A DNA stretch of 40,222 nucleotides from Candidatus Anammoxibacter sp. (GTDB taxonomy: Bacteria > Planctomycetota > Brocadiia > Brocadiales > Anammoxibacteraceae). Both the position numbers and the translations under genes were made by a program. Each line of letters opens with the position of its first letter. The stretch's first letter is position 1. This document shows positions 1 to 8,688 of the stretch, piece by piece. The stretch is taken from the NCBI GenBank assembly GCA_021777055.1, contig JAIQZO010000109.1, positions 1-40,222 on the forward strand, in the 5' to 3' direction. The notes beneath the pieces were generated by a model. It was not told the DNA's origin. It did no database searches and saw only the letters and a program-made list of their open reading frames with translations.

Positions 1-1
1 C

Positions 2-1480
2 GGGGAAACCTACCTTGTCGGAGAAGACAAACTGATGCGATCAGACTCGTTCCTGGATCCGGATAACCACACAGTTGTGGCATCTTTTGCAAACCCTAAT
101 AAGGGAAGTGTAAACACAGATGCGGCAAATGATGCATTGGCAGGAAAGGCAGATTCCAGGATTATTATAGACTATAATGGTAACCCGGTGTTGTCAGCTT
201 ATACACCTCTAAAGATAGGCGACTTTAAATGGGGCCTTATTGCCGAAATTGACGAGGCAGAAGCGTTTGCATCTGTAAATTTCATTCAAAGGCTTGTTAT
301 ATTCATATCTATTGCTTGTGTTGCAGCAATAGTGTTTGTTGCAATTATGTTCGCAAGATCCATATCAAAACCAATTGGTCTTATCGTAGAAGCAATCAAA
401 GGGATTGCAGGTGGAGATTATACCAAACAGGTGGAGATCAACCGTGGTGATGAACTTGGTGTTCTTGCCAGAACATTTAATGTTATGGTGAGTGATTTGA
501 AGTCAGATCTGCTTAATATTAAAGTAAATGCTGAGACAGTGGCGACTGCATCTGAAGAGTTATCCACAGTTTCAACTCAAATGGCGGCTGGAGCGGAAGA
601 AGTTGTTTCACAAATTACCAGTGTTTCCGGTGCAACAGAAGAGATGTCAAGCAACATTAATATGATGGCCTCTGCAGCGGAAGAGATGAGTGCAAATGCA
701 ACAACCGTATCGTCTGCATCAGAACAGCTTTCAAGCAATATGAATATGGTTGCTTCTGCGGTTGAACAGATGACGGCGTCAATTAACGATGTTTCCAAGA
801 ACTCAAAAGAGGCCTCAACTGTTGCTAATCAAGCCGCAGAGATGTCATCTAAAGCAACAAATACGATGGACATGCTTGGTACTGCTGCCCGTGAAATAGG
901 AAATGTTACTGAGGTTATAAAACGTATAGCTGAACAGACCAACCTTCTGGCTCTAAATGCAACAATTGAGGCTGCATCGGCAGGTGAAGCTGGTAAAGGA
1001 TTTGCCGTCGTTGCCAATGAGATAAAAGAGCTGGCGAATCAGAGCGCCCAGGCAGCGGAAGATATTGCAAATAAGATAGGCGGTGTCCAAGATAATACAG
1101 CTGACGCAGTTAAAATAATAGGGGAGGTAACCGGTATAATTAAATCAATAAACGAATCAGTGTCTATAATTAATAACGCGGTATCTGAACAGACTAATGC
1201 GGCAAATGATATATCCGCAAATGTTGCAGAGGCAAGTTCAGGGGTAGGAGACATTGCGTCATCCATCTCTGAGGTCGCAACAGGTTCAGGTGATGTTGCA
1301 AAGAACGCAGGTGAAGCGGCCGCAGGTACAAACGATGTTTCGTCAAATATCGGTGGTGTAAATGAAGCTGTCGCCGAAAGTAGCAAGAATGCTCAACAGG
1401 TCAATGTATCTGCGGTAGATCTTGCAAGGGTATCCAATGAGCTACAGACAGTGGTTAATCGTTTCAAACTTGCGGTTTAA
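2..1480 (+). CDS. Methyl-accepting chemotaxis protein, 5'-truncated by window edge
   Basis: This is the C-terminal part of a chemoreceptor. The frame is already open at base 2 and reads GETYLVGEDKLMRSDS, typical of the end of a periplasmic Cache sensor domain, so the ATG at base 35 is internal. A single membrane helix (about bases 285-360) is followed by a HAMP domain (SISKPIGLIVEAI onwards). A long coiled-coil signalling domain comes next, with its hairpin tip at roughly 925-1050. The tip carries the near-invariant EQTNLLALNATIEAA and GKGFAVVANEIKELA, with Ser where Arg is usual after EAA. It should sit in the inner membrane and control a CheA/CheW array. No CheR/CheB-docking pentapeptide is present at the C-terminus (it ends FKLAV). 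No che genes lie nearby, so it may serve a distant array or a non-motility pathway. Confidence 0.95.
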   Translation, partial: GETYLVGEDKLMRSDSFLDPDNHTVVASFANPNKGSVNTDAANDALAGKADSRIIIDYNGNPVLSAYTPLKIGDFKWGLIAEIDEAEAFASVNFIQRLVIFISIACVAAIVFVAIMFARSISKPIGLIVEAIKGIAGGDYTKQVEINRGDELGVLARTFNVMVSDLKSDLLNIKVNAETVATASEELSTVSTQMAAGAEEVVSQITSVSGATEEMSSNINMMASAAEEMSANATTVSSASEQLSSNMNMVASAVEQMTASINDVSKNSKEASTVANQAAEMSSKATNTMDMLGTAAREIGNVTEVIKRIAEQTNLLALNATIEAASAGEAGKGFAVVANEIKELANQSAQAAEDIANKIGGVQDNTADAVKIIGEVTGIIKSINESVSIINNAVSEQTNAANDISANVAEASSGVGDIASSISEVATGSGDVAKNAGEAAAGTNDVSSNIGGVNEAVAESSKNAQQVNVSAVDLARVSNELQTVVNRFKLAV

Positions 1481-2070
1481 GAAATAAATTCTTAATCTTA
1501 ACCAGTATCTATGCAAAGTCGATTAAACGTCACTTCTGCTTACATATACATACCTCTTCCTAGAGGGGAGTTTAAATACGTTTAACGTATAATTCCCCTC
1601 TGCTAAGAGAGCACTTAGAGGTGTCTTAGCAAATATTGCAGAATGGATACATCCTTTCTTTGTATCTTGCTCTGCAGGGAGAAACCCTGATATCAATAAA
1701 GCGAAAACCAAAAATAGAATTATACAGTTTCCTAAGTAAATCTATTCAATCTTAGATACGAAGAGTGTGTTTCATCCTGATGGCAACATTGTATCTCATG
1801 ATTATATTAATCGTGTAGTAGAATCATAAGGATTTGATTGTCTGCAAAAAGGTATGTGAATTGATAGAAAGCTCCATTCTTCTAAAATCATTAAAGCATC
1901 TGAAACAACTTCATTGATTGGAAACTTGACAAAGGACAAATATTTTACTCAGAGAGAGGTAAAAATGTTTTCCATTTCTTCCTGTTTTAGCATGGCTTGG
2001 GTTTAAATATTGTGTACAGATTATAGGCAACATCCTGAAATTTTGTTTTTTTTTATCTGTATGGAAATCG
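1481..2070. other. Intergenic spacer with one hairpin
   Basis: This 590-base spacer holds an imperfect hairpin at 1562-1601 and no convincing gene. A short open stretch near 1756-1827 reads like protein (FHPDGNIVSHDYINRVVES, then a stop) and could be a coding remnant, but I do not recognise it. The 62-codon minus-strand frame at 1523-1711 has no family features. Confidence 0.5.
1562..1601. terminator. Hairpin downstream of the chemoreceptor gene
   Basis: AGAGGGGA (1562-1569) pairs with TCCCCTCT (1594-1601), and an inner stem ATACG/CGTAT surrounds a TTTAA loop. It lies about 80 bases after the chemoreceptor stop. There is no T-run after it, so it may be a factor-assisted terminator or an mRNA-stabilising structure. 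Confidence 0.4.
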
Positions 2071-3294
2071 GTGTTTAATGTAAATATGGTTACTACAAGA
2101 AATAAACATATATTTATTGTTGAAGATGATGATGGCCTGGCTAGTTTGAATAGCACTTTGATCAGAGAAAGAGATAATTATGAGGTGACAACGGGTGATG
2201 ATCTGCAGTGTCTTATTGAGTTGTCTATAGGGATGGCTGATGTTTCAAATCCGATAGATGTCATTGTTGTTGGAATCGGTTCTTCTGAAACCGGAGGATT
2301 TGATTTAATAAAGAAAATACGCAGAATTAAGAAGTATATTCCTATAATTGCCACAAGCAGATACTGTGACGAAGAGATGTTGACAAAATTGACACTAATA
2401 GGATGCGATGATTTTATCTATAAATCCTATTCTATAGAGAGTCTTCTTAAAAGTGTTGAGAAGGTAATAAAAAATAAAGACGAATTGGTAAGAGATAAAG
2501 ACAATGTTAATGGCAAAAAAGCTACATATATTTGTGCTGATAATCATGATACTGGATATAATCCGTTATTAAAAAAGCTAGATTCAGAAGCAAATGTATG
2601 TAGACGTTTTATGGATAATGCTAATGAGGGTGATTACAATGTAAAAGTTTTTTCCCGTTATTATCATCTTGATAAATTTGGAGGAAATTTCTTTGATATA
2701 CGCAATACCCGAAACGGGTGTGATATCCTTGTCGCGGACGTGGCAGGAAATGATTTAATTTCTTCCTACTATTCTTTGTTGATGAAGAGGGAGTTTAATA
2801 AAAATAATTGTGTGGATGGCGTTACTTTGTTTAAAGCACTTAATGAAAAGTTTTTTGCAAATAATGGAAGCTCTAGAATGGTTGCAGCAACAATGTTGCA
2901 GATAGATCTCAAATCTATGAGTGGAAAGCTTGTTTCCGCCGCTAACCCTGCTCCAGTCAAACTTCCAGTATGCCCCATTTGTCCCAGGCCTCTTTATGCC
3001 GCAGGGGATGTGTTAGGCGTAATGGAAGAGGTCTCTTTTCAGATACGTCAATTCAGTTTTCAAACTGGAGATACTATTCTTATGCATACGGATGGTGTTG
3101 CAAATGTTTGTCGTGTCAATAAAGAAAGCGGGATAACTGAGAAACTTAGATGGTCAGACCTTGATAATATAATTATGAAGCATTGTAAACGTCCGCTTAA
3201 TGAGAAGGTTGAAAATATATGGAACGATATATTTTATTCCAGCGGTTACGAGATTTATGACAATATGTTGCTACTTGGTATTGAAATTCCTTAG
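2071..3294 (+). CDS. Receiver domain fused to PP2C/SpoIIE-like phosphatase domain, key residues altered
   Basis: The N-terminal 130 residues form a CheY-like receiver: IFIVEDDDG supplies the acidic pair, the IIATS strand the Ser/Thr, and FIYKS the Lys. The phosphoacceptor position is Gly68 (VIVVGIG) instead of Asp. The C-terminal part (about 190-405) is a SpoIIE/RsbU-type PP2C domain with GGNFFD, VADVAGND, AANPAP and GDTILMHTDGVAN. Family members usually have GGDFYD and DVSGHG, so one metal ligand is Asn206, and the final DD pair is DN. The protein may therefore act as a phosphorylation-independent regulator or pseudophosphatase in a partner-switching pathway. The first in-frame start is GTG at 2071; an ATG at 2086 is equally possible and neither has a strong ribosome-binding site. 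No anti-sigma or anti-anti-sigma gene is adjacent. Confidence 0.8.
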   Translation: MFNVNMVTTRNKHIFIVEDDDGLASLNSTLIRERDNYEVTTGDDLQCLIELSIGMADVSNPIDVIVVGIGSSETGGFDLIKKIRRIKKYIPIIATSRYCDEEMLTKLTLIGCDDFIYKSYSIESLLKSVEKVIKNKDELVRDKDNVNGKKATYICADNHDTGYNPLLKKLDSEANVCRRFMDNANEGDYNVKVFSRYYHLDKFGGNFFDIRNTRNGCDILVADVAGNDLISSYYSLLMKREFNKNNCVDGVTLFKALNEKFFANNGSSRMVAATMLQIDLKSMSGKLVSAANPAPVKLPVCPICPRPLYAAGDVLGVMEEVSFQIRQFSFQTGDTILMHTDGVANVCRVNKESGITEKLRWSDLDNIIMKHCKRPLNEKVENIWNDIFYSSGYEIYDNMLLLGIEIP

Positions 3295-3399
3295 ACAATA
3301 GAAAAGCCTTTTGGAAATGAGAGAGTTCTTTCGTCTATATAACTATTTGGCTGAAATCAGTCTTGATATTGGATTTATTTTACTAAAGACAACTAGTAT

Positions 3400-6300
3400 A
3401 TGTTTAAACGTGTTGAAAAAAAACTCCAGTTTTGCTTTTTGATTCTTGCTATTGCACCCCTGGTAATTGCAATGTCTGTCACTTACAATGCCGGTGTAAA
3501 AACGATAAAGGGTAATGCGTTTGCAGACCTCTCTATTACTGCGTCAGCGTTACGTAACCACGTATATACGTTCATTAGATTGCAAAAAAATATAGCACGT
3601 GCATTTGCGTCTGATTGGATAATCACGCAAAGCCTAAAGGATTTACAGCCGGATGGTGTTGATCGCTCTAAAATTGTTTCGGCGCTAAGCAAACACCTGG
3701 AAACGAACAAACTTCCAATACACGCACCAAATTTAATTGACATTTGTGTACTTAACGAAGACGGTGTAGTTGTTGCCTCAACCATTGATGAAATGATAGG
3801 TGAGGATAAATCATCCGAAGATTATTTTATTAGAGTAAGAAACAAAGGGTATTTTAGTGATTTACAGTATTCTCTTCCCTTTTTAGAACCTGTTTTTGAA
3901 GTTTCTGCCAATGTCATAGATAATTTGACAGGAGAATTCCTTGGGGTTGTTGTAAACACCTTCAGCGGAAGCACATTGGCAAATATTACAAGGCTCAATT
4001 GGTTTGCAGACTATAATAATGCAGATAATCTTAGTACGATAAGCAGTTACTCTTATGGAATATCACAAAACTCTATTATTAGAGATTCAATATCTACGTC
4101 AGAATTAAGTGGAGGTGATATCTATATTGTAAACAGGGACAAGAAGATGATTACAGAATCAATGAGATCACATGAGCCTTTTTTAGAACAACGAGTAGAC
4201 ACTGATCCGGTTTGGAAAGCATTAGAAGATGGTACAGATATGACAGGAATTTACAATGATTATAATGGTAATACGGTTATCGGTGCGTCTGTATTTATTA
4301 AGGAACTGGGTTGGGTTATATTGGCAGAAAGAGATGCTTCATTTGTGTTTGCTCCGTTATTTAAACTAAGAGCGCAAATGATAACTTTTATGATTATTAC
4401 ATTAAGTTTAATTATGGCATTATCTTCTGCTTTTTCAAAGAAAATTATAGGACCAATTATATTGTTGATGGATGGTATGAGAAGGAGGTCCTTAGGGGAA
4501 GTTAGTTGCAGGGTGGAGAATATTTCAAGTGATGAATTCGGTAATTTGATTACTTCTTTCAATAATATGTGTGATGAAATGCAAAAGCTTACTATTTCGC
4601 GGGATTTCTTTGAAAGAATCCTGAATGATATGAATGACGCCGTAGTTATTACAGATATGTTATACGATATTAAGGATATAAACAGGGCCGGGTTAGAGAT
4701 GTTTGGTTATTGCCGGGATGAACTTATAGGTAGTTCATTATTGAAACTTATTGGAATAGAGACTCTGGTCGATTTAGATATTCCTATAAATTGTGATTCA
4801 AGACATTTAGTAAAAGATAGAGTTATCTATTGTAGTTCAAGAGATAATAGAGACGTCGTTATCAATATTTCATCATTTTCCATAAAAAATTGTGTGCATA
4901 AGAAACATATAAATGATTGTGCTATGCTTAAAGATACTAAACTACGGTGCCTTAAATGTAGAAATATCAGCATAGTACATATTGTCCACGATATTACAAA
5001 ACAAATAGAAGAAGTGAAATTAATACGGTCCAAAAAAGCGGCTGATGAAGCGTCAGAAAGCAAAAGTATATTTCTTGCAAATATGAGCCACGAGATACGC
5101 ACTCCTATGAATGCGATTATTGGGATGTCTGACTTGCTGTTAGAAACAGACCTAGATGAGGAACAGGTGGATTACACAAACACTATCTGTAGTTCCTCTA
5201 AGAGTTTATTGGCATTAATTGATGACATCCTCGATTTTTCTAAAATTGAAGCAAAAAAACTTCATCTGGAATCCATTGAATTTGATATCAACAATACTAT
5301 TGAGAACGCAGCTGATTTATTGGCACAACAGTCTGAAGAGAAAGGATTAGAACTTATTTGTATAACTAATAGCTGTGTGCCATTTACTGTAATAGGAGAC
5401 CCGGTACGAACTAAACAAATATTAACAAATCTGATAAATAATGCTGTGAAATTTACGGAAAAAGGTAAAGTTGTTATTTCCTCGGATATTGATAATGAGA
5501 CCGATTCACATGTTACTATACGGTTTGAAGTTAGTGATACTGGAACTGGTATTCCCCAGGAGAGCTTGGGAAGATTGTTTAAATCGTTTTCGCAGGCAGA
5601 TTCATCAACAACCAGGAAATATGGAGGCACTGGCCTTGGATTAGCTATATGCAAGGATCTGTGCCAGATGATGGGAGGAGATATCGGAGTTGACAGTGAA
5701 GAGGGCAAAGGGTCTACATTCTGGTTTACACTTGTGTTTCAGAAAATATGTACGGCTGTAAAAGCGCCATCAATTTATGATAAAATTCGTGATTTAAATG
5801 TACTGATTCTAACTGACAGTGGTATCAAGAATGATGCGATCTCTTTCTACCTTGATTTATGGGGCTGTATTTACGATTCTGCAACAGATAAAGAAGAGAT
5901 TTTGGAGAAACTAAACATTGGCAGTAAAATGGGGGCAGAGGTCAAGCTCATTTTGATAGATTACAATATAACGGACATTCATGATTTCAAGAAGGTAGAA
6001 GATATAGTAGTTACACTCAAAGAAGATTCATTGTTCGGAACAGTTCCAGTTGCTTATATTAGATCAATGAATAATCGTAAATATGCAGCCAAACTAAAAG
6101 ATGCAGGTCTTGACGTTTCTATAACGAAACCTGTAAAACGTAAACAATTACTAGATTGTTTGGCGCTTGCAGTTGGTATTAAACAAACTGACGTTTTGAG
6201 CACACATAATACAGAACCTAGAAAACATCTAAAACCGCAAAGAATCCTTCTGGTTGAAGATAGTATCATTAACCAGAAGGAGGCAACTGATATTCTAAGA

Positions 6301-7005
6301 AATGCCGGTTATACAGCAGACGTTGTAGACAACGGGTTTAAAGCGATAGAGGAAGTTAATAGAACCGCATATGGGCTTATTCTAATGGATTGTCAGATGT
6401 CAGACATTGATGGATACAAAACAACGTCCTTAATACGGAACCTGAAGGGTGAAGTTAAAGATACCATAATTATCGCAATGACTGACAATCTGACGGATAA
6501 TGATGGAGAAAAGTGTATTGCGGCTGGCATGAATGACTATATTGCAAAACCTTACAAATCAAAACAGTTAATTGCTATAGTTGATAAATGGATGGGTGGG
6601 AATGCTGATTATGTTCAGATGAGAAATGCACGAATACTTCTTGCAGAGGACAATATCGTCAATCAAAAAATAGCCGTGCGTTTACTGGAAAAAAAACTTG
6701 GATATCATACAGACTTAGCAAATAATGGTAAAGAAGTAATCAATGCATTAAAAAACATTGACTATAACCTGATTTTGATGGACTGCCAGATGCCGGAGAT
6801 GGATGGCTACGAAACAACTAAAGCCATACGTGATGTTAATTCATCTATCAAAAATCACAATATCACTATAATCGCCATGACTGCTAATGCAATGGAAGGT
6901 GACAGGGAAAAATGCCTTGCTGCCGGTATGGATGATTATATCTCGAAACCGGTTAAAGTGCAGAAACTTTCCGACATTATTGAAAAGCATCTCTGTAAAG
7001 GTTGA
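3400..7005 (+). CDS. Hybrid sensor histidine kinase: Cache-HAMP-PAS-HisKA-HATPase-REC-REC-REC
   Basis: This inner-membrane hybrid kinase has 1201 residues. A signal-anchor helix (about 10-30) precedes a periplasmic double-Cache sensor (about 35-320); a second helix (about 325-350) and HAMP follow. A PAS domain (about 402-535) contains the cluster C498, H500, H503, C507, C517, C520. The kinase core has the H-box ANMSHEIRTP with His564 and intact N, G1 (DTGTGI) and G2 (GGTGLGLAI) boxes. Three receivers follow. The first (about 799-925) has lost the N-terminal acidic pair (LILTDSG) but keeps Asp854. The second and third have phosphoacceptors Asp997 and Asp1128. No HPt domain is present, so a separate phosphotransfer protein would be needed for a full relay. 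It is a clear paralogue of the kinase at 8689. The start codon has no good Shine-Dalgarno sequence. Confidence 0.95.
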   Translation: MFKRVEKKLQFCFLILAIAPLVIAMSVTYNAGVKTIKGNAFADLSITASALRNHVYTFIRLQKNIARAFASDWIITQSLKDLQPDGVDRSKIVSALSKHLETNKLPIHAPNLIDICVLNEDGVVVASTIDEMIGEDKSSEDYFIRVRNKGYFSDLQYSLPFLEPVFEVSANVIDNLTGEFLGVVVNTFSGSTLANITRLNWFADYNNADNLSTISSYSYGISQNSIIRDSISTSELSGGDIYIVNRDKKMITESMRSHEPFLEQRVDTDPVWKALEDGTDMTGIYNDYNGNTVIGASVFIKELGWVILAERDASFVFAPLFKLRAQMITFMIITLSLIMALSSAFSKKIIGPIILLMDGMRRRSLGEVSCRVENISSDEFGNLITSFNNMCDEMQKLTISRDFFERILNDMNDAVVITDMLYDIKDINRAGLEMFGYCRDELIGSSLLKLIGIETLVDLDIPINCDSRHLVKDRVIYCSSRDNRDVVINISSFSIKNCVHKKHINDCAMLKDTKLRCLKCRNISIVHIVHDITKQIEEVKLIRSKKAADEASESKSIFLANMSHEIRTPMNAIIGMSDLLLETDLDEEQVDYTNTICSSSKSLLALIDDILDFSKIEAKKLHLESIEFDINNTIENAADLLAQQSEEKGLELICITNSCVPFTVIGDPVRTKQILTNLINNAVKFTEKGKVVISSDIDNETDSHVTIRFEVSDTGTGIPQESLGRLFKSFSQADSSTTRKYGGTGLGLAICKDLCQMMGGDIGVDSEEGKGSTFWFTLVFQKICTAVKAPSIYDKIRDLNVLILTDSGIKNDAISFYLDLWGCIYDSATDKEEILEKLNIGSKMGAEVKLILIDYNITDIHDFKKVEDIVVTLKEDSLFGTVPVAYIRSMNNRKYAAKLKDAGLDVSITKPVKRKQLLDCLALAVGIKQTDVLSTHNTEPRKHLKPQRILLVEDSIINQKEATDILRNAGYTADVVDNGFKAIEEVNRTAYGLILMDCQMSDIDGYKTTSLIRNLKGEVKDTIIIAMTDNLTDNDGEKCIAAGMNDYIAKPYKSKQLIAIVDKWMGGNADYVQMRNARILLAEDNIVNQKIAVRLLEKKLGYHTDLANNGKEVINALKNIDYNLILMDCQMPEMDGYETTKAIRDVNSSIKNHNITIIAMTANAMEGDREKCLAAGMDDYISKPVKVQKLSDIIEKHLCKG

Positions 7006-7073
7006 GGTAAAGATTCTATCTTTTGACTGCAAATTGGGGATGACGGTGTTATCTCGTCTGTGAGAAAAGTATT

Positions 7074-7304
7074 GTGGCCAGAATAACCAACGTTATCATT
7101 TCGCCATATAAGATAATAGAAATACATCACCATGCTCGCATCTGCACCAGAGCGGATGTATATGATGCACTAACAGGAAAATGCTCCTATAAAGGAGCGA
7201 AGAAACCTGTTGATGTTCTCAAAATTATGTACAAGGAAATGGCAAACCATTTCAAAAAGGAGTCATTGGAAAACTTTATATCGCTCTTTAGAGAAAAACA
7301 ATAG
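7074..7304 (+). pseudogene. C-terminal fragment of an HD-GYP phosphodiesterase domain
   Basis: The reading frame contains SPYKIIEIHHHAR, ADVYDALTGK and KIMYKEMANHFKKE, which match the last third of an HD-GYP domain (normally IADVYDALTSKRPY followed by a helix and FLxLF). The stretch that should hold the GYP loop is missing: HHH runs directly into ARIC, which suggests an in-frame loss of roughly 20 residues. The HD catalytic half is absent upstream, although the frame continues a few codons further back (EKSIVARIT). The only start is GTG at 7074 with no ribosome-binding site. It lies directly before an intact receiver/HD-GYP gene and is best read as the relic of a related gene. It cannot hydrolyse c-di-GMP. 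Confidence 0.75.
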
Positions 7305-7472
7305 TTAGTTTACTATAACCAGATAATCGTTTAATCAATTGGAAGCTAAGAGGAAGGTCAAAAAGATACAAGTATAGAGATATTTTGATGACGGTAAAGA
7401 AGATATAGAATAATAAACGTTATCATTATAGAAAACATTTAGAGTTGTAGTTATGTTTTGAGGAGAGAATAT

Positions 7473-8531
7473 ATGGAAACCCCGAAAATCTTGGTTGTAG
7501 ATGATGATGAGTCTCTTCGTAATATTATTGCAGGTTTTTTAGCTCTATTAAATTATGAAATAATTCATGCTTGTAATGGGGTTGAAGCACTTGAAAAAAC
7601 CAGGGAACACTATCCCGATGTTATCCTGCTGGATGTTACAATGCCTGAAATGGATGGAATTGAAGTGTTAAAGCGGCTAAAAAATGACGAAGAGACTAGC
7701 ATCATACCGGTTGTAATGGTTACGGCATCAGATGAGAGGCAGATCAGGATAAACGCTATTGATCTTGGTGTTGATGAGTTTTTGGCAAAGCCTACTGATG
7801 TAATGGAACTGAGGGCAAGGGTTACATCTTTGTTAAAAGTAAAAGCATATAACGATTATATGAGGAGTTATCAGAAAGAACTTGAGACTGAAGTGGAAAA
7901 ACAGACAAAAGATATTAAATTTGCCTTGCAAAAGGCAAAAGATTCTTCTTATGAAACAATTTACATCCTTTCGCGTGCAGCAGAATACAGAGATGAAGAC
8001 ACTGGCTCGCATATTTTACGTGTAAGCCACTACTCCGCGGTAATCGCAGAAGGTTTGGGACAAGATAAAGATAACGTCGAAAATATCCTTTACGGCGCTC
8101 TAATGCACGATGTTGGAAAGATTGGTATTCCTGACAGGATTCTGTTAAAGCCCGGCGAGTTAACCATAGAAGAGTTTAATATAGTACAGGGCCATGTTTG
8201 TATTGGTAGCCACATACTAGAAGGGTCAGCATCTGCATTTATAAAGACTGGAGAAGAAATAGCAAGATATCATCACGAAAAGTGGGATGGATCAGGGTAT
8301 CCTGAGGGGCGTAGAGGATTGGAGATTCCATTGTCCAGTCGTATAGTCGCTATTGCAGACGTATTTGACGCGTTGACTACAAAAAGGGTATACAAAGACG
8401 CGTTCTCTGCTGAAAAAGCGTCCGTGGTTATTGAAGAAGGTCGTGGTCGCCATCTTGACCCGGAAATAGTTGAAGTGTTTTTTGCTCTGTTCGATAAAGT
8501 AATGAAAATTAAAGAAACGTATCTGGATTGA
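7473..8531 (+). CDS. Response regulator with HD-GYP c-di-GMP phosphodiesterase domain (RpfG-like)
   Basis: This soluble 352-residue protein has an N-terminal receiver (ILVVDDDES, phosphoacceptor in VILLDVTMPEMDG, Lys in FLAKPTD), a coiled-coil linker (about 130-170) and a complete HD-GYP domain. The domain shows the HD motif (LMHDVGKIGIPDRILLKPG) and the GYP loop (HHEKWDGSGYPEGRRG), followed by ADVFDALTTKR. By family it should cleave c-di-GMP to pGpG or GMP when its receiver is phosphorylated. The start is the ATG at 7473, preceded 5 bases upstream by AGGAGAG (7461-7467); a TTG at 7458 overlaps that site and is rejected. Its position between two hybrid kinases makes them plausible phosphodonors, which is an inference. 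Confidence 0.95.
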   Translation: METPKILVVDDDESLRNIIAGFLALLNYEIIHACNGVEALEKTREHYPDVILLDVTMPEMDGIEVLKRLKNDEETSIIPVVMVTASDERQIRINAIDLGVDEFLAKPTDVMELRARVTSLLKVKAYNDYMRSYQKELETEVEKQTKDIKFALQKAKDSSYETIYILSRAAEYRDEDTGSHILRVSHYSAVIAEGLGQDKDNVENILYGALMHDVGKIGIPDRILLKPGELTIEEFNIVQGHVCIGSHILEGSASAFIKTGEEIARYHHEKWDGSGYPEGRRGLEIPLSSRIVAIADVFDALTTKRVYKDAFSAEKASVVIEEGRGRHLDPEIVEVFFALFDKVMKIKETYLD

Positions 8532-8688
8532 ATATTGGTGTAACTGGTATAAATTTTCATGACATTTAAATTATTATATAATGGCCACGCACTTGTATAA
8601 AGAGGTTGCAAATGGATAAAAGACATACCTCTAGTTTAGAGAAAAAAGATAAGTTTCTACAGTGTAATACTATATAAAGTACAAAGAT

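Noticed and set aside
577..1386. Minus-strand frames inside the chemoreceptor gene
   Set aside because: They are shadows of the Ala/Ser-rich coiled-coil coding sequence.
4951..4965. CxxC in the PAS domain considered as a c-type heme site
   Set aside because: The motif is followed by Arg here and Gly in the paralogue, not His, and the domain is predicted to be cytoplasmic.
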